64,000 nucleotides of DNA from Phanerochaete sordida (taxonomy: Eukaryota; Basidiomycota; Agaricomycetes; Polyporales; Phanerochaetaceae), in assembly GCA_019973155.2 (NCBI GenBank), contig BPQB01000092.1:1-64000 (forward strand), read 5' to 3'. Position 1 is the stretch's first letter; each line of letters opens with the position of its first letter. Made by a program: the position numbers and the translations under genes. A model generated the notes under the pieces. That model was not told where the DNA came from, did no database searches, and was given only the letters and a program-made list of their open reading frames with translations. Shown here one piece after another: positions 22,367 through 34,513 of this stretch.

Positions 22367-24570
22367 ATGTCCCAGTACTCTGACGAGGCGCGCCTCGCCC
22401 GCCTCGGCTACAAGCAGGAGTTCAAGCGGCACTTCACGCCGCTCGAGGTCTTTGGCATCTCCTTCAGCATCATCGGTATCTTCCCGTCCATCGCGTGAGT
22501 TGGCGACGCCTCCCTGTGCCGTTCATACGCCCGCTGATCGCTGCTGATAAGGTCTGTGCTCGTCTATGCGCTTCCCAACGGCGGCCCTGTGGCCTTGGTC
22601 TGGGGTGTACGTGAACCCTCGGTGCTTCTGTTCTGCTGGGACTGAGCTTGGTTGCTCGCAGTGGGCGCTGTGCGCGTTCTTCCTGATGTTCATCACCATG
22701 GCGCTCGCGGAACTGGGCTCGGCGGCACCCACGTCCGGCGGGCTGTACTACTGGTCGCACAAGTACGCGCCGCCGAAGTGGAAGAACTTCCTGTCGTGGA
22801 TCTGTGCATGTACGGACGCGTTCCTCGTGGGCACGCTGGCGAAAACGCTGACGGAACGAACGCAGACTCGAACACGATGGGCAACATCGCGTCGGTCGCG
22901 TCGACCGACTGGGGCTTCGCTGTGCAGCTCCTCGCCGCGGTCAGCATCGGCTCGAACATGTCCTACGTGCCCACGACCGCGCACATCTAGTAAGTCGCCG
23001 CGGCCGCGCACACGCATGGTGCTGACGAGACGCAGCGGCGTGTACGCGGCGGTGCTCGTGTGCCACGGCTTTGTGGCGTCGATGGCGACCCGGGCGCTGG
23101 CGCGCCTCCAGATCGTGTTCATCGCGCTGAACGTCCTGTGCGTGCCTCGCGCAGACGTCGTGGCGCGATCCGCTGATCGCTTTCTGGCGTAGGCTCTGCT
23201 TGGCGATCATCATCGCCCTCCCGGCCGCAACTCCAAGCGAGTTCAAGAACCCGGCGAGCTATGCATTCGGCGGGTTCGACAACAGTGCGTCTTCTCCCGC
23301 ACCGCCCAACTGAGATGCGCTGACGGGAACCCCAGTGTACGGATGGCCGAATGGCTTTGCGTTCATTCTCAGCTTCCTCGCGCCCCTTTGGTCCATCGGT
23401 TTGTGCCGCCCTTCTGTGCTAGCTGGCAGGACTCTGATAGGTATGTGCAGGTGCATTCGACTCATCTCTGCATATGAGCGAAGAAGCTACGAATGCGAGC
23501 ATAGCCGTCCCGTGGGCAATGATGGGAGCATGCGCTATCGGAGGTGTCTTGGGATGGGGTGCGTCTATTATTATGAGCGGTGGGGACCAGCATGCTCAGG
23601 GAAGCCTCCAGCAATCAACGTTGCAATTGCCTTCTGCATGGGCAACGATATCGACACCATCATGGCGAACCCTATTGGACAACCGATGGCAACGGTGAGT
23701 GTATGCGCCTTATTTGTGCAGAACATGCCTGATGGGTACTTTTGGTGTAGATTTTCTTCGACAGCTTCGGCCAGCGCGGCACGCTTGCGATCTGGTCTAT
23801 CGTCGTCTTCATGCAGTATGCCCTAGCCAACCCTGATTCTCACTGACACTAACGTCTCCATAGATTCCTCATGGGTGCTGACATGGTATGCTGTCCTTCT
23901 CTAGTCCCGGACCTCTATCTCATTCCGTCTAGGCCGCGACGTGCTCACGCCAGATCTTCGCCTTCTCGCGCGACGGCGGCCTGCCGTTCTCCCGCTACCT
24001 GTACCGCATGCACCCCTGGACGCAAACGCCGGTGACCTGCGTGTGGTTCGCCTGCGGCGCGTCGCTGCTGCTCGGCCTGCTCGCGTTCGCGGGGCCCGCC
24101 GCCATCGGCGCGATCTTCAGCCTGGTGCCCACGGGCCAGTTCGTCGCGTACAGCATCCCGATCGCGTGCCGCTTCTTCGGCGGCGCGGAGTGGGTCCCGG
24201 GCCCGTTCACGCTCGGGCGCTGGGTGCGCGCTCCGCTTTCTTTTGGCATGCGGCGGTGCTGACGCGAGGGCAGGGCTTCCCCGTCGCCGTGATCGCGCTG
24301 CTCTGGATGGCGTTCTCGATCGTCATCCTCCTGTTCCCCACGACGCCGACGGTCGTCAGCGCGGACATGAACTACACCGCGCTCGTGCTCGGCGGCTGGC
24401 TGCTGCTCTGCGTCGCGTACTACTTCCTGCCCGTCTACGGCGGCGTGCACTGGTTCACCGGCCCCGTGCGGACCGTCGACGACGCGGCCGCGCGCGACGA
24501 CAGCAGCGAGAGCGTCGACGGCCTGCCCGAGCAGGAGAAGTACGCGCAGGAGAAGTATGCGCAGGAGTAG
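22367..24570 (+). CDS. Amino-acid/GABA permease-like transporter (APC superfamily, fungal ACT type)
   Basis: A 12-helix plasma-membrane or vacuolar transporter for amino acids, GABA or choline-like substrates. The protein starts MSQYSDEARLARLGYKQEFK and has a consensus first helix, FTPLEVFGISFSIIGIFPSI. It continues ALPNGGPVALVWGW, ELGSAAPTSGGLYYWSHKYA (a classic ACT motif), SNTMGNIASVASTDWG, YGWPNGFAFILSFLAPLWSI, AFDSSLHMSEEATNASIAVP, INVAIAFCMGND and the conserved block SRQIFAFSRDGGLPFSRYLY. The last helices end in a hydrophilic tail with a short imperfect repeat, EKYAQEKYAQE, before the stop. About eleven exons and roughly 530 residues, normal for the family. Substrate cannot be fixed from the sequence. 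Confidence 0.9.
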
Positions 24571-25706
24571 ACGTCTCTACGATGCACCTAGACGTTTTTC
24601 ACGATCTGACTGCATTTCCGCTACGAGCTTACGTTGTATTCTACTGCTTTTGTTACTAGTCGTATATATTCATTACTGACACGCGTAGCCCAGACGTCGT
24701 GGATATGGCAGGTCGCCTGCACAGGGATGAGCCTCGGGCGCGATCTGATGATTGTTCCCGACGTCCTCGGAGCCTCTCGCGTTCGTTGGACAGCATGCAG
24801 TTCTGTTCGTAGCTGGACGCTCACCGGTAAATTAAATGGAGCACGCACGGACAACAGGCCAGTGGGTGAAGCTTTGAAGAGGCAAGAGACGTACGCGGTA
24901 TGTGCGAACTCCGGCCGGACTGTTGAGTTAATTAATCAACGACGTGATGGCGACCAGCTGCAGTAAGCGTTCGGGTAAGTAGAGAATGTGACTTCAATAA
25001 GAAATTGCGTGCGGTCCGCTTAGCAGGGTTACCGTGGGAACGCGCCGCGCTCAGCCTCACTTGCGCGTTTGGAACCTGTTCTTCCGACATAACTACTACG
25101 TACGATGGCATGCACATGTCAGCGTAGGCCTCCAGCGTTACAATATATGGCACTGCACGGTACGCTTTCGTCAAGTCCGAGCGAGCCCGGCGGCTGACGG
25201 AAGCACAAGACCGTGGCGGCGGCCATAGCAGGCACACCCTTCGCTGGGCGCGGGCTTTGTCGCCGAGACATCCGCCCTGAGCTCTCCGCCAAAGGTAACG
25301 CTGTTGCCGCCGGTATTAGGTCGCTGATCAATTCGACATCGAGTCGTTTCAGGCGTAGAATCGCGCATCACGGTTTGGATATAAGTGCAGGGCTTGCGGT
25401 CTTTGCTCCGTAGCACGCAGCACGAGTCACTCTCCTTCTGCGCCAGCATCGAGTGAGTTCATTTTCGTTGCACGCGCCGTTGATGACAGCTTACAATATT
25501 TCTGCCTAGCTCATTGTCGTACACAGGGCGGTTTCCGAACCATGGCAATTTATGCAGCGCTTCGGCCGCGTTTTGGACAACTCCACGCCCCTGAGCAGCC
25601 CGCCGGCTGGCCACAGGCCAAGCCATGTATAGCCCCCATTGCGCCTGAGTCCCAGAGCGCGGAGCTTTCAAAAAGTGGGTCTATAAATCCCAACATTCGT
25701 GAAGGC
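24571..25706. other. Gap between permease and F-box copy 2
   Basis: 1.1 kb with mildly AT-rich patches near 24600-24700. No coding or structural feature is supported apart from the TATA-like box listed at 25682. Confidence 0.5.
25682..25688 (+). promoter_or_regulatory. TATA-like box of F-box copy 2
   Basis: TATAAAT lies only 19-28 nt before the two candidate ATGs at 25707 and 25716. If it is used, transcription would begin at or just after the first ATG, favouring the second, internal ATG (MSLENL) as the real start. This is an inference from spacing alone. Confidence 0.4.
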
Positions 25707-27241
25707 ATGCTGAACATGTCTTTAGAAAACCTACCTCCTTCTCCGAGAGGAGTTCTTCCGACCGACATCCTGGACATGATATTCAAAATACTACAGCAAG
25801 AGGAGCTGGAGTATTGGGAGTACCATCACTGCTTCTCCCAGGATAAGCGATACCTGGCGGAATGCGCCTTGGTCTCCGCACCTTGGCGAGAGGTCGCCCT
25901 CCGACATCTATTCCGAGATCTCGTTTTCACCAACGGCACTGTCACGCAAGGGACCTGCGACTTGGCAAACCATGACGCAGTCCACTGCACTGACTCATGC
26001 GGCTGCTCTTGCCATCTTCCCCCGATGAAGCGCCAGGGGAAAAGTCTAGCTTCCTTCGCCGAGTTCGTTCGTCGCTCTCCTCACGTTCAGCGACATGCAC
26101 GCTCCCTTCGCCTAAGGACGTCTCCGCTTGACGTCCGCGACGAGCTCGATCAGCCTGTCGACGCCGCCACGGTGCTCGGGCTCCTAGGCATATTACCGCG
26201 TGTCACCGTCCTCCACCTCGAAGACATCACACTCGCACGCACGACGCCGTCAACGCCGCTCCCGCCTGCACCTCCGCTCGAGCACCTCACCCTGAGCTCC
26301 TGCCAGGGCCTCAAGCGCGCCTCCGCGTCCTGCATCCTACAGACCCTGCAGCACTTCCACCACATCAGCCGCCTGCGCCTGACGCACCTCTACGAGGAGT
26401 GCCCGTGGCTCGCGCGCTCCGCGCCCGTCCTCGCGCAGCTGCAGCTCAGCGTGCACACCTTCGAGCTCGAGCGCACCAAGTTCATCGGCGACACCGTCCT
26501 CTCGTTCCTCGCCGCCTCCGCCGCGGGCCCCGCCACCGTGCGCGCGACGCTGCCCACGGACGTCACGACCGCGCCGCGCCTGCGGCGCTTCGTGAAGGCG
26601 CTCGGCCCGCGCCTCGCGCACCTCGAGTACTCGCTGCGAATTCGGGACGTGCCCTGCCCGACGACGCTCCGTACGCCCCATTCCCCTCATTCATCTCCGT
26701 CTCTCGCTGACCACGCCGCGCAGTCCTCGCCGGCATCGACCCGACGCCGGCAGACCACGTCGTCGGCGCCGCGCTCGACCTGGGCGCCGCCTCGGGCTTG
26801 CGTACATTACGCCTCGCGCTGAGTCTCGCGCGCGCGAAGCTCATCCCGGACCTCGTGCGCACGGCGACGCCGACGCTCGCGAGCTGCCGCGCGCTGCGCG
26901 GGGCGCCGTTCGCGCTCGTGCTCGTGGCGCCCCTCGGCGAGGTGCTCGAGGAGCTCGCGTTCCTCGAGGAGGATGCGCGGGAAGCGTTCAAGAGGCTCGA
27001 AGACGTGCTCGTGGACCTCGTCGGCCGTGAGCGAGTCGAGAGGGTGGTGTTCGAGCTCGAGGTCTGGCCGGCCGTGGATGATGGTGAGGTAGGCGACAAG
27101 GTTGGCAGAGCGGAGGAGCTTGTGAGGGCGATTTTCCCGAGGCTTGACGCGAGCGATGGGCTGCGTGTCGTCCAGAACGCGAGGACGGAGGCGCCTCGCG
27201 TCAATGTCTTTTGGGGTGGGCGATACGATGTTCCGTGGTGA
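25707..27241 (+). CDS. F-box/LRR-like protein, basidiomycete expanded family (copy 2)
   Basis: Probable SCF ubiquitin-ligase receptor with unknown target. The start is MLNMSLENLPPSPRG (an ATG nine bases later is equally possible), then the F-box: GVLPTDILDMIFKILQQEEL through ALVSAPWREVALRHLFRDLV. A Cys/His-rich insert (HCTDSCGCSCH) follows, which copy 1 keeps only in part. The leucine-rich region has LHLEDITL, PLEHLTLSSCQGLKRA, LGPRLAHLEYSLRIRDVPCP. There are two exons; the intron at 26671-26723 sits at the same codon as in copy 1. The C-terminus is rich in acidic residues (EVLEELAFLEEDA) and ends WGGRYDVPW. About 495 residues. It converges on the acyl-CoA oxidase gene. Confidence 0.8.
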
Positions 27242-27563
27242 GGACTCCCGGGCAGTTGGAGACCGAGTGGCGATGTTCGCAGCTCGTCCATGCTTTCCTA
27301 CTAGCATGCTTTGACAACTATCCATCTGTGTTGGTGATGCACACACCACATGTATGCTCTCCCCTAGGAACCACGCGAGAAATCGAGTTATTTGCTCGCC
27401 TGCTTGGTAATTTGAGACGTCGACTCTTCGGACCTCCACAATAAGTACAGCACCAGAAACTCAGGCTCTTCAAGACTACAAGAGATCAAATAATACAAGC
27501 GAAGATGAGAGGAATTGACTCCAAGGTACAAGAGAGAAAATCGCTGTCTAGACAGAGGACGTA
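27242..27563. other. Convergent 3' region
   Basis: A 322-bp gap between the stop codons of F-box copy 2 and the acyl-CoA oxidase; presumably two 3' UTRs and polyadenylation sites. Nothing else seen. Confidence 0.5.
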
Positions 27564-29598
27564 TCACAGATGAGACCTAGCTATCTGCGAACCCAGCATC
27601 CCCTCACCTCCAAAGAGGTCAGCTTGCGCGTTGCCACCAACCACCTCCAAGCTGTCCACAAACGCCGCCCACCGTTCGTCCGAGACAATCTTAGACGTGA
27701 TCCAGGGCTCGACGCCCATCGCTTCGACGAGCTGCTCGAGGTGCGGGAGCACCGCGTCCAGGGCATCGCTCTCCATCTCGATGACGGCCTTGCGCGTAAC
27801 CCCTGCGTTCTCGACATACCACGCCGCGTCCAGCTTCACGCAGCTCGCAACGTAAAGGTCAACGAGCGGCTGCTGCACGCCAGCGGCGACGGCGGATTCG
27901 TACGCCATGCGGTGGCCCATCGCCTCGATGATCGCCTGGCACTGCGGCAGTACGAGCTTGTTGACTGTGCTGCTCCGGTGATGCGGGGCGGATGCGAGGA
28001 TGGCTCGGTTCTCCGCGAAGAGGCCGGACTCGTGGCGGGCGAGCAGGCGCTCAGGATTTTGGGGAGCGGGGACTGCGTATCGCCCTTGGAGCAGCTCCGT
28101 TACAAGCTCTGGAAGAATAAATTATCAGCCTCTCAGCTTCAGATGAGAAGCGGGCGACCATACTAATTGAGAGGGCCAGTATGTCGCCTTCGGCAATTGC
28201 GATACCGCGCGTCTCGTTCTGGAAAGTAAAATATTAGTCAGAACGGAGAGATTGGGGTGGAGAGAACGACATACATGCATAGTGGTCATCTGATTGTGAG
28301 CGAACAAGCCCTGAACACCACAACGGTCCGAGATGGCGATGCCACCAGCATTGGCATGTCCGACGATTGTGGTCTTAAGAATTGCAGCAACCGTGTGACG
28401 GACGCGGTGATCGACCGTAGTATCGCTGAAAAACGCCGTGGCCCACTGCACGAACGCCTCCATGACATACGCCTGCGCGACGAGCGTCAGGACCGGGATT
28501 TGCTGCGTCCGAAAGCTGATAATGGGAAGCCGGGCGCTGGGCGGGCCGACGTGGCGGCGCAGCGAGTACCGCGCCCCAATGGTCGCGCAGCATTTCATGA
28601 TGGGCAGCACCAGACACCCGACCGAGAGCGTGCCGCAGGCGACGCGCCACATCGACTGCGTGAGCGCGAGACGCGGCGACTCCGGTTTCTCGAGCGAGCC
28701 GAGCATAGACCCCGGTGGCAGTCGGACGTTGCGGAAGGACGTGATGGTGTGGTTTATAGGATTAGGCCCGCCGCGCTCTGGGAGAAGCCTAGTGTAAGCC
28801 TAGTCAGTAGCGTCTTCAGCGGAAGGCAGACCAAGTCACGTACACATAAGAGATACCCGCGCACATTTGCTTTCCATCACTCGTAGGAACGAGGAATGGA
28901 CGGATACCGCGGTCTTCTCCATTGACTATGAGCTTGGCCCAGACTAGGGCAATTGCAGGGAGACCTGCAGGAACGGTGGGAGGCATAAATCTAAACAGAG
29001 ATCAGCAACAAGAGACAACGAGCAACGCGTGCGGCATACTTGGCAGCGGCAGGACTGGGGGTATCGAGAATGAAGTCGCCGGATGGCAGCCGGGTAGCGG
29101 TGGTCTCCAAGTTGGCAATGTCAAGGCCGTGCCCGACCTCAGTCATGAGAAATTGCCCGCTATTACAACGCTATCAGCACAATCCACGACGCATATTTTG
29201 TGTACATACTGCATGCGGTACTGTAGGAGATCGTCGACGAGCGGGAGGAGCTCGGGGCGATTTACCGCGTAGCGAGCGATGGTACCTGCGATGAGATTGA
29301 CCTGGATGGTGACAAGAGTCATCGCGCCGCCGTCCATGGCCATGAGAGGGTCCTGATGGAGCTCCCAATATTTTGAAGATAGCCCTAGGACGTCATCCAT
29401 GGTGAGGTCTGCATGGAAGCTGCGTGAGCATCACATCCACAGGCGAGAACGGCTGTACAACGCACCGTATGCCAGCACAATCTCCCTGGCGCGCTCGTAA
29501 GCGAGCCGAGCCTTGTCCTTCCGCCCAAGTGCATGCGTAGGCGCTGCAAAGAGGGGAGTCTGTAGGAGGTGGAGAGCGCGGGTAGGAGTGTTGGACAT
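27564..29598 (-). CDS. Peroxisomal acyl-CoA oxidase
   Basis: Catalyses the first step of peroxisomal beta-oxidation, making trans-2-enoyl-CoA and H2O2 with FAD. The spliced protein starts MSNTPTRALHLLQTPLFAA. The N-terminal and middle parts show HQDPLMAMDGGAMTL, QFLMTEVGHGLDIANLETTA (FAD-binding loop of acyl-CoA oxidases), ATRLPSGDFILDTP, RGIRPFLVP, and HTITSFRNVRLPPGSML. The C-terminal part has TLVAQAYVMEAFVQWATAFF and GHANAGGIAISDRCGVQGLF, followed by an AEGDILALS-type element. Seven or more exons and about 600 residues. The last residues are ARSHL; SHL fits the peroxisomal PTS1 tripeptide pattern. Introns were placed to preserve YDLTMDDVLG, MHGQFLMTE and KFMPPTVPAG. It could act on fatty acyl-CoA made by the synthetase at 8.5-11.2 kb. 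Confidence 0.92.
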
Positions 29599-30809
29599 GA
29601 CGGAGCTGTAAGGCTTCTGAAGGGCGAGTGAAAGGTACCAGGACGTGGGCCTACTTATACTCTCTAGAAGGGACCGGCTCCGATACGTACAGACGTTCTT
29701 TCGTCGGCCTGAGAAAGGGTCGCTGCGAAGCGATAGTGTCGGTCGCTGGAAGGCCGAACGTGGGCCACAGGCACCATTGCCATCAGCGCAGGGACCTCGC
29801 CCTGTGAGAAAAGGTCAGCTGAGAACAACCCGAAGGCGGGAACTGACAACATCGACGTACCTGATAGCAGGTTGTGCAACAGAGGCGGACAAGTAAGGGT
29901 GCAGCGACGCCTCCTTCCGGTGAAGTATTCTAAGCAGAGCGTCAGTACCGGCGGGCCAGTACGCCACATCCGAGCTGGTATGTAGAGGACAGCATCAACA
30001 CGAGTGGGCCGAGGCACTTGTCAGTACGCCACCTGAAGTCGAGCGCTGTATACGTGCGCCTGGATACCGAGGCCGCGCGTTGCAGACATGGTTATGTCGA
30101 ATGCAGGGCAATCAACACATAAAACATTGACGGCGTCTATGGCGCTGGGGCCCAAGAAGCCTCTTGAGGCGCGCACAAGGCTCTCCGTGTTCAAGCGGAC
30201 CACAGGGGCGTCGTGAGCTTGAGCCGCCGTCGGAGGACGGTATCCGGTGGATAGAAAGCGTCGCAGAAGATGAAGGGCGGAGAATATCCATGCATGGCAT
30301 GCGTATCGTCAATGCGGCCAGGTGGAGATAGAAAAGGCGATACTCTGGCCAGCAGGGTGGAAGAGCGGTTCATTAGTACGGCATATGATCGAGGATTAGC
30401 GAGGACGACACAGCACCTCGCACGTAAATCAAGTTGTATGACCGTGAGAACTCAGCACGCTTACTCGGTCAGTAAACCGGCTTCAGGCCGGATTGCTGCC
30501 ACGGCACTTCGCCCAAACGCCACATATCTTGGTGTAGTCTGGGTAGTCAGGCCAAACGGAGATTGTAGAGACCAAGCTGGTCTGGTAGAGGCACACGAAG
30601 AGAGCAGTGCTGCAGCCGGACGTACGAGCAGGCCTGGTAAGCAGCCCCGAGGTATGTGGAGAATCCCATATGGCGCACATTGGCGGAAGACCCTGTGTAC
30701 CGAGGCCGCACCTGGTATGTCATTCTTGGTCTCCATTCTTTGTTCCATCTCCATTCCCAAGACGAGTATACATCTGCACTATTTGTTACACTGGGCTGCA
30801 TCCTTTTGC
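29599..30809. other. 1.2-kb gap upstream of the oxidase gene
   Basis: Lies between the acyl-CoA oxidase start and the 3' end of the GMC gene. Open frames such as 30270-30854 (plus) show no family motif. Apart from the TATA candidate nothing is supported. Confidence 0.45.
29654..29659 (-). promoter_or_regulatory. TATA box candidate of the acyl-CoA oxidase gene
   Basis: TATAAG on the minus strand about 56 nt upstream of the ATG at 29598. Position and sequence fit a basidiomycete core promoter. Confidence 0.45.
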
Positions 30810-33321
30810 TTAGGCGCGCGCAATCTCTGCCTTCAGGATGTCCGCCGCCTGTAGCACTGGGTCAGGTCACGCAGATTACAGAAGCTAGCGGCACGCACCT
30901 TCTCTCCAATAGCATACGCAATAGACTGTATGTGGCACGAGAGCTCCTGCAAAGCCACGTCAGCACGGGCAACACCACCATCCGAGCAGAGACCACATAC
31001 GAGCGGCATAATCGAACAATCAACCACACGCAGGTTGCTCGTGCCATACACCTTCAAGCTCGGATCGACGACGCCGCCGTCCTCGCGCGGCATCATCGCC
31101 GCGGTGCCGACGGGGTGGTACACCGGCCCGCAGTTCGCCTTCACGTAATCGCGGATGCCCTCCTCGCCCTTGGCGAGCGCGTCGGCTGGCGGCAGCAGCG
31201 TCTTCGTGACGTGCCCCGCGAGCGGCGGCGTCGCGTAGACCTTGAGCGCGAACTGCACGATGCGCACCGCGAGCGCGAGGTCCGCCGCGTTCGCGAAGTA
31301 GTTCGGGTCGATCGCGGGCGGCGCGAGCGGGTCTGCGGCCGCGATGTGCACGGTGCCGCGCGAGAGCGGGTGCGTGAGCGCGCAGAAGAGCGACGTGTAG
31401 CGCTTGCCCGGCTCGCCCGGCGGCGCGTACGGCAGCGGCTGGCGGCCGGCGAACTGCAGGAGCCTGCGCGGTGTCAGTGGGGGGCGAGGGGGAATAGGTG
31501 GAGGCGTACTCGGCTTGGGACTGCTGCTTGTCGGCGAGCAGCTTCTGCTGCACCTTGTACTGCTTCTCGAGGCCGGACTTCAACGAGGGCACGGCGTTCG
31601 CGAGGACCTCTGTGTTCTGCGCGTGCGCGTGCTCCTTCCAGGACGCGACGTCTTCCGGGGAGCCGAGAGCGTCTGCGGACAGGAAGACGAAGGCGGGTGC
31701 TGGGACGGTGGCAAACATGCCCATCTTGGTGTGTTTGCTGCAGATCGCCAATCAGCACCGCGACGTTGATTAGCGTTGGGATAAGCATACTAGAGCTCCT
31801 CGTGCTTCTTGAGGATCTGCGGGTCCGCAAGCGTGTCGACGGTCTCGTCAGTGGTGTTGACCTCAACGATGGTGGTAACGCCAACGTGGTCCTCTGCAGC
31901 TTGAGATGAGCGTCGACGCGCGCAAGAAAGACAGAGGTACGCACGCAGGTTCTCGCCGACACCGGGCAAATCAATCACCGTCTCGATGCCGAATTTCGAG
32001 AGGATGGACGGATTGCCGATGCCGGAGAGCTCCAGGGTTTGAGGCGTTTGCAGGGTGCCTGTAGCATATGGTCAGAAAACGGCCGTCGTTTTGACTTCAG
32101 GTTCGAACGCACCTCCGGCGACGATCACGTCGCGCTTGACAGTGTCGATGCGGAGCGGCTTGCCGTCCCTAAGGTACTGAATGCCGACTGCCCGCTTCAG
32201 GTCACCGTCATCCTCGAGAAGAATCTGCACAAGTGGTGAGCGCGCGTCGAGAGGCCGAAGCCGCCTGCCGTACCTTCGTGACGTAGGCCTCAGTCAGCAC
32301 AAGCAAGTTCTTCCTGTCCAGGTTCGGCTCGAGGTATGCGGAGGCAGCATAGGATCGCTTGGCGGTGGTGGCGTCGACGGAGAGGAGGGACGTCATGCAA
32401 CCATCGTTCCTCCCGTTGCCCTGCCGCGGGAGCCTGGCTTAGCATCTGCACCTTTGCAGAATCGTCGCGCGTACCGTCTCTGGGTTCCTGGGGATACCAA
32501 GCGCCTCGGCGGCTTCGAACAGCTTTAGGTGCATTTCTGCCCACACGGGGCCGAACGAGTTCTTGATAGGACCTGGGAAACGATCAATCTGGTATCCGAG
32601 CAGTCGTGCGTTCCGTCGGCGTACCTTCAGTACCATGGTACTCGGGGTCAGGTTTGGCGGCGTACTTCAAAGCGTTGGTGGGCGATATGTCGGGAACCTG
32701 CAGGGTCTCGCTCTGATGTCTTCTCAGCGCAGAGCCAATACGCGCAGAAGCGGGCCTCGCACCTTCTTCAGATAATGCAGGAAGTTGTCCCAGTTCCATC
32801 CCGGATTGCCTAGCTCCTCGAGAGCGTCGATTTCGACCTTAGACGGGCGGAAGATGCCCAGGAAGTTATTCTGCGCGAGATCAGCGCTCGTTACCTTGCG
32901 CCGGACGTGCAGCTCACCAGGGACGACCCTCCGAGACCCTTCCCTCTGGGCTGCAGAACCACACGGTCGTTCGCACGCTTCTGAGGGACAGAGAGGAATG
33001 TCCAGTCGAATGTCGGGTTGGCGATGGTGCGACCCATGAATCCTGCGACGCGTCATTGAGCATGAGAATGCCTGGACCAGCGGCAGCACACACCTGGAGT
33101 GTCGATCAACTCCGTAGCACCATGGTGAATACCTGCTTCGACGACAAGCACCGTAATATTCGGGTCTTCAGTAAGGCTTGGCGCGCAGTAGTGAGGATAG
33201 CGACCTGCAACCGGTTGGGAACAACGTACCGCGCCGCAAGGGTCAGGCCAGAAGTACCGCCTCCGACGATGATGTAGTCCGGCTGGACGTTGGCGAGTTC
33301 TTCAGGTGTGACAAAGGGCAT
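30810..33321 (-). CDS. GMC oxidoreductase, probably intracellular
   Basis: FAD-dependent alcohol or sugar oxidase/dehydrogenase of the glucose-methanol-choline family. The dinucleotide-binding motif near the N-terminus is DYIIVGGGTSGLTLAARL, then VLVVEAGIHHGATELIDTPG and the first GMC signature GKGLGGSSLNNFLGIFRP. The second signature region reads VAGGATLQTPQTLELSGIGN. Near the C-terminus YHPVGTAAMMPRE and the spliced PLELSCHIQSIAYAIGEK supply the two catalytic histidines (or His/Asn pair position) expected for the family. More than ten exons, roughly 610 residues, ending KAEIARA. The start MPFVTPEELANVQPDY leads straight into the FAD motif without a signal peptide, so the enzyme is probably intracellular, unlike the secreted GMC protein at 44.5 kb. 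Substrate unknown. Confidence 0.87.
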
Positions 33322-34513
33322 CGCGTCGTGGTTTGCGAGAGGTCCTAGGAGAGTGAGGGAAAGCGAGGAAGAGAGATTGGGGTGAATGGGTATGAGGAAG
33401 TGCCGCTGGGGCCATCTCTTCTGGTGGTGATGTTTGCGGCATGACGAAATCCAGCCCGGGAATCGAAGTTGAAACAGGCATGCGCCCAGAAGTCGTGAGT
33501 GGGCCAGCTGATGATCCTAGATTCCTGTATCACGGAGGAACCCTTCCCCGTCGTCGATAGCAGCATGCGCTGCGACCGTGCAGCGTAACACCGCGGCCAA
33601 CGACGTTCGTGAGAGCAGAGAGGCGAGACGGCATCCTGAAACAAAGCGTCGTGGTGGCACGAGCGAGACGGCGGGCTCGTGGCGTTCTCATCTGCCGGCG
33701 GCGCGATTATCGCTTTTCTGCCTTATTGGGACCTCTCCGTCGCCGTCATCCCACATGCCATCTGCAGGGGCCAACTCACATAGCATCTAACCAGTATATG
33801 GAGTAGGCGGCAAGCAGGTGTGGTGTAAATGATCCATGCTAAATCGTGAAGTATATCGTCAACTTCCTTCAGCTATAAGGCAGCACATTAACGAGGCCAG
33901 CCTTCCTCGATAACATTTCAGATCAGGCGATCTCCAAGCGCAGAGGGCTGCACTCGACGAAGTTCAAGCCGTAATTTCTACCTTGTACTACCTGCTCTGT
34001 CGCGACTGCCAAGAAGAGCAAAGCGGTAGCTCAACATCTTGGCCTATCAGGAGGAAAGTGTGGAAGCCAAACTCAATACACATACCCAAGATCAGATAGG
34101 ACCTTCTGCCGCACAGGTTCCATTCGCCGCGCGGGCTGCATCGGGCAGCAGTTGCTCAAGCACAACATGAGGCCGGGACCGGGGGAAAACGAATTCGCTG
34201 GCTGGTGTCGGGATGGCGCAGGCTCGGCCAAAGGGGGGCCAATTTGGTGGAAATAGCGCCGGGAAGGTCTTGATGTGGCAAGTCTCCGCGTCAATTTGTG
34301 CGAGCAGATCCTGTCGAAAATCAGAATCAGCTTTCTCTACCCGACATCGTCGCGGGTTCTGACACGACCACAGGTGCACACAGCACCGGCGATGAACGTT
34401 CCCAATCATCGGTTTTTCCAGCGTTCGAGAACCATGCTGTTTATAAGCACGCACTGCGCCCGCGCAGGGCCAACGTGCCAGCTCGCCTAGCCCTCCAGCG
34501 GGAGCCGAGTACG
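33322..34513. other. Divergent promoter region between GMC and MFS genes
   Basis: Must drive the GMC gene (minus) and the MFS gene (plus). Apart from a TATA-like TATAAG at 34442-34447, about 70 nt before the MFS start, I see no clear feature. Confidence 0.5.
34442..34447 (+). promoter_or_regulatory. TATA-like box of the second MFS gene
   Basis: TATAAG about 67-72 nt upstream of the ATG at 34514; spacing is normal for a fungal core promoter. Confidence 0.4.

Noticed and set aside
30656..31909. 417-codon open frame on the plus strand
   Set aside because: Antisense to the GMC oxidoreductase, Arg/His-rich without motifs.
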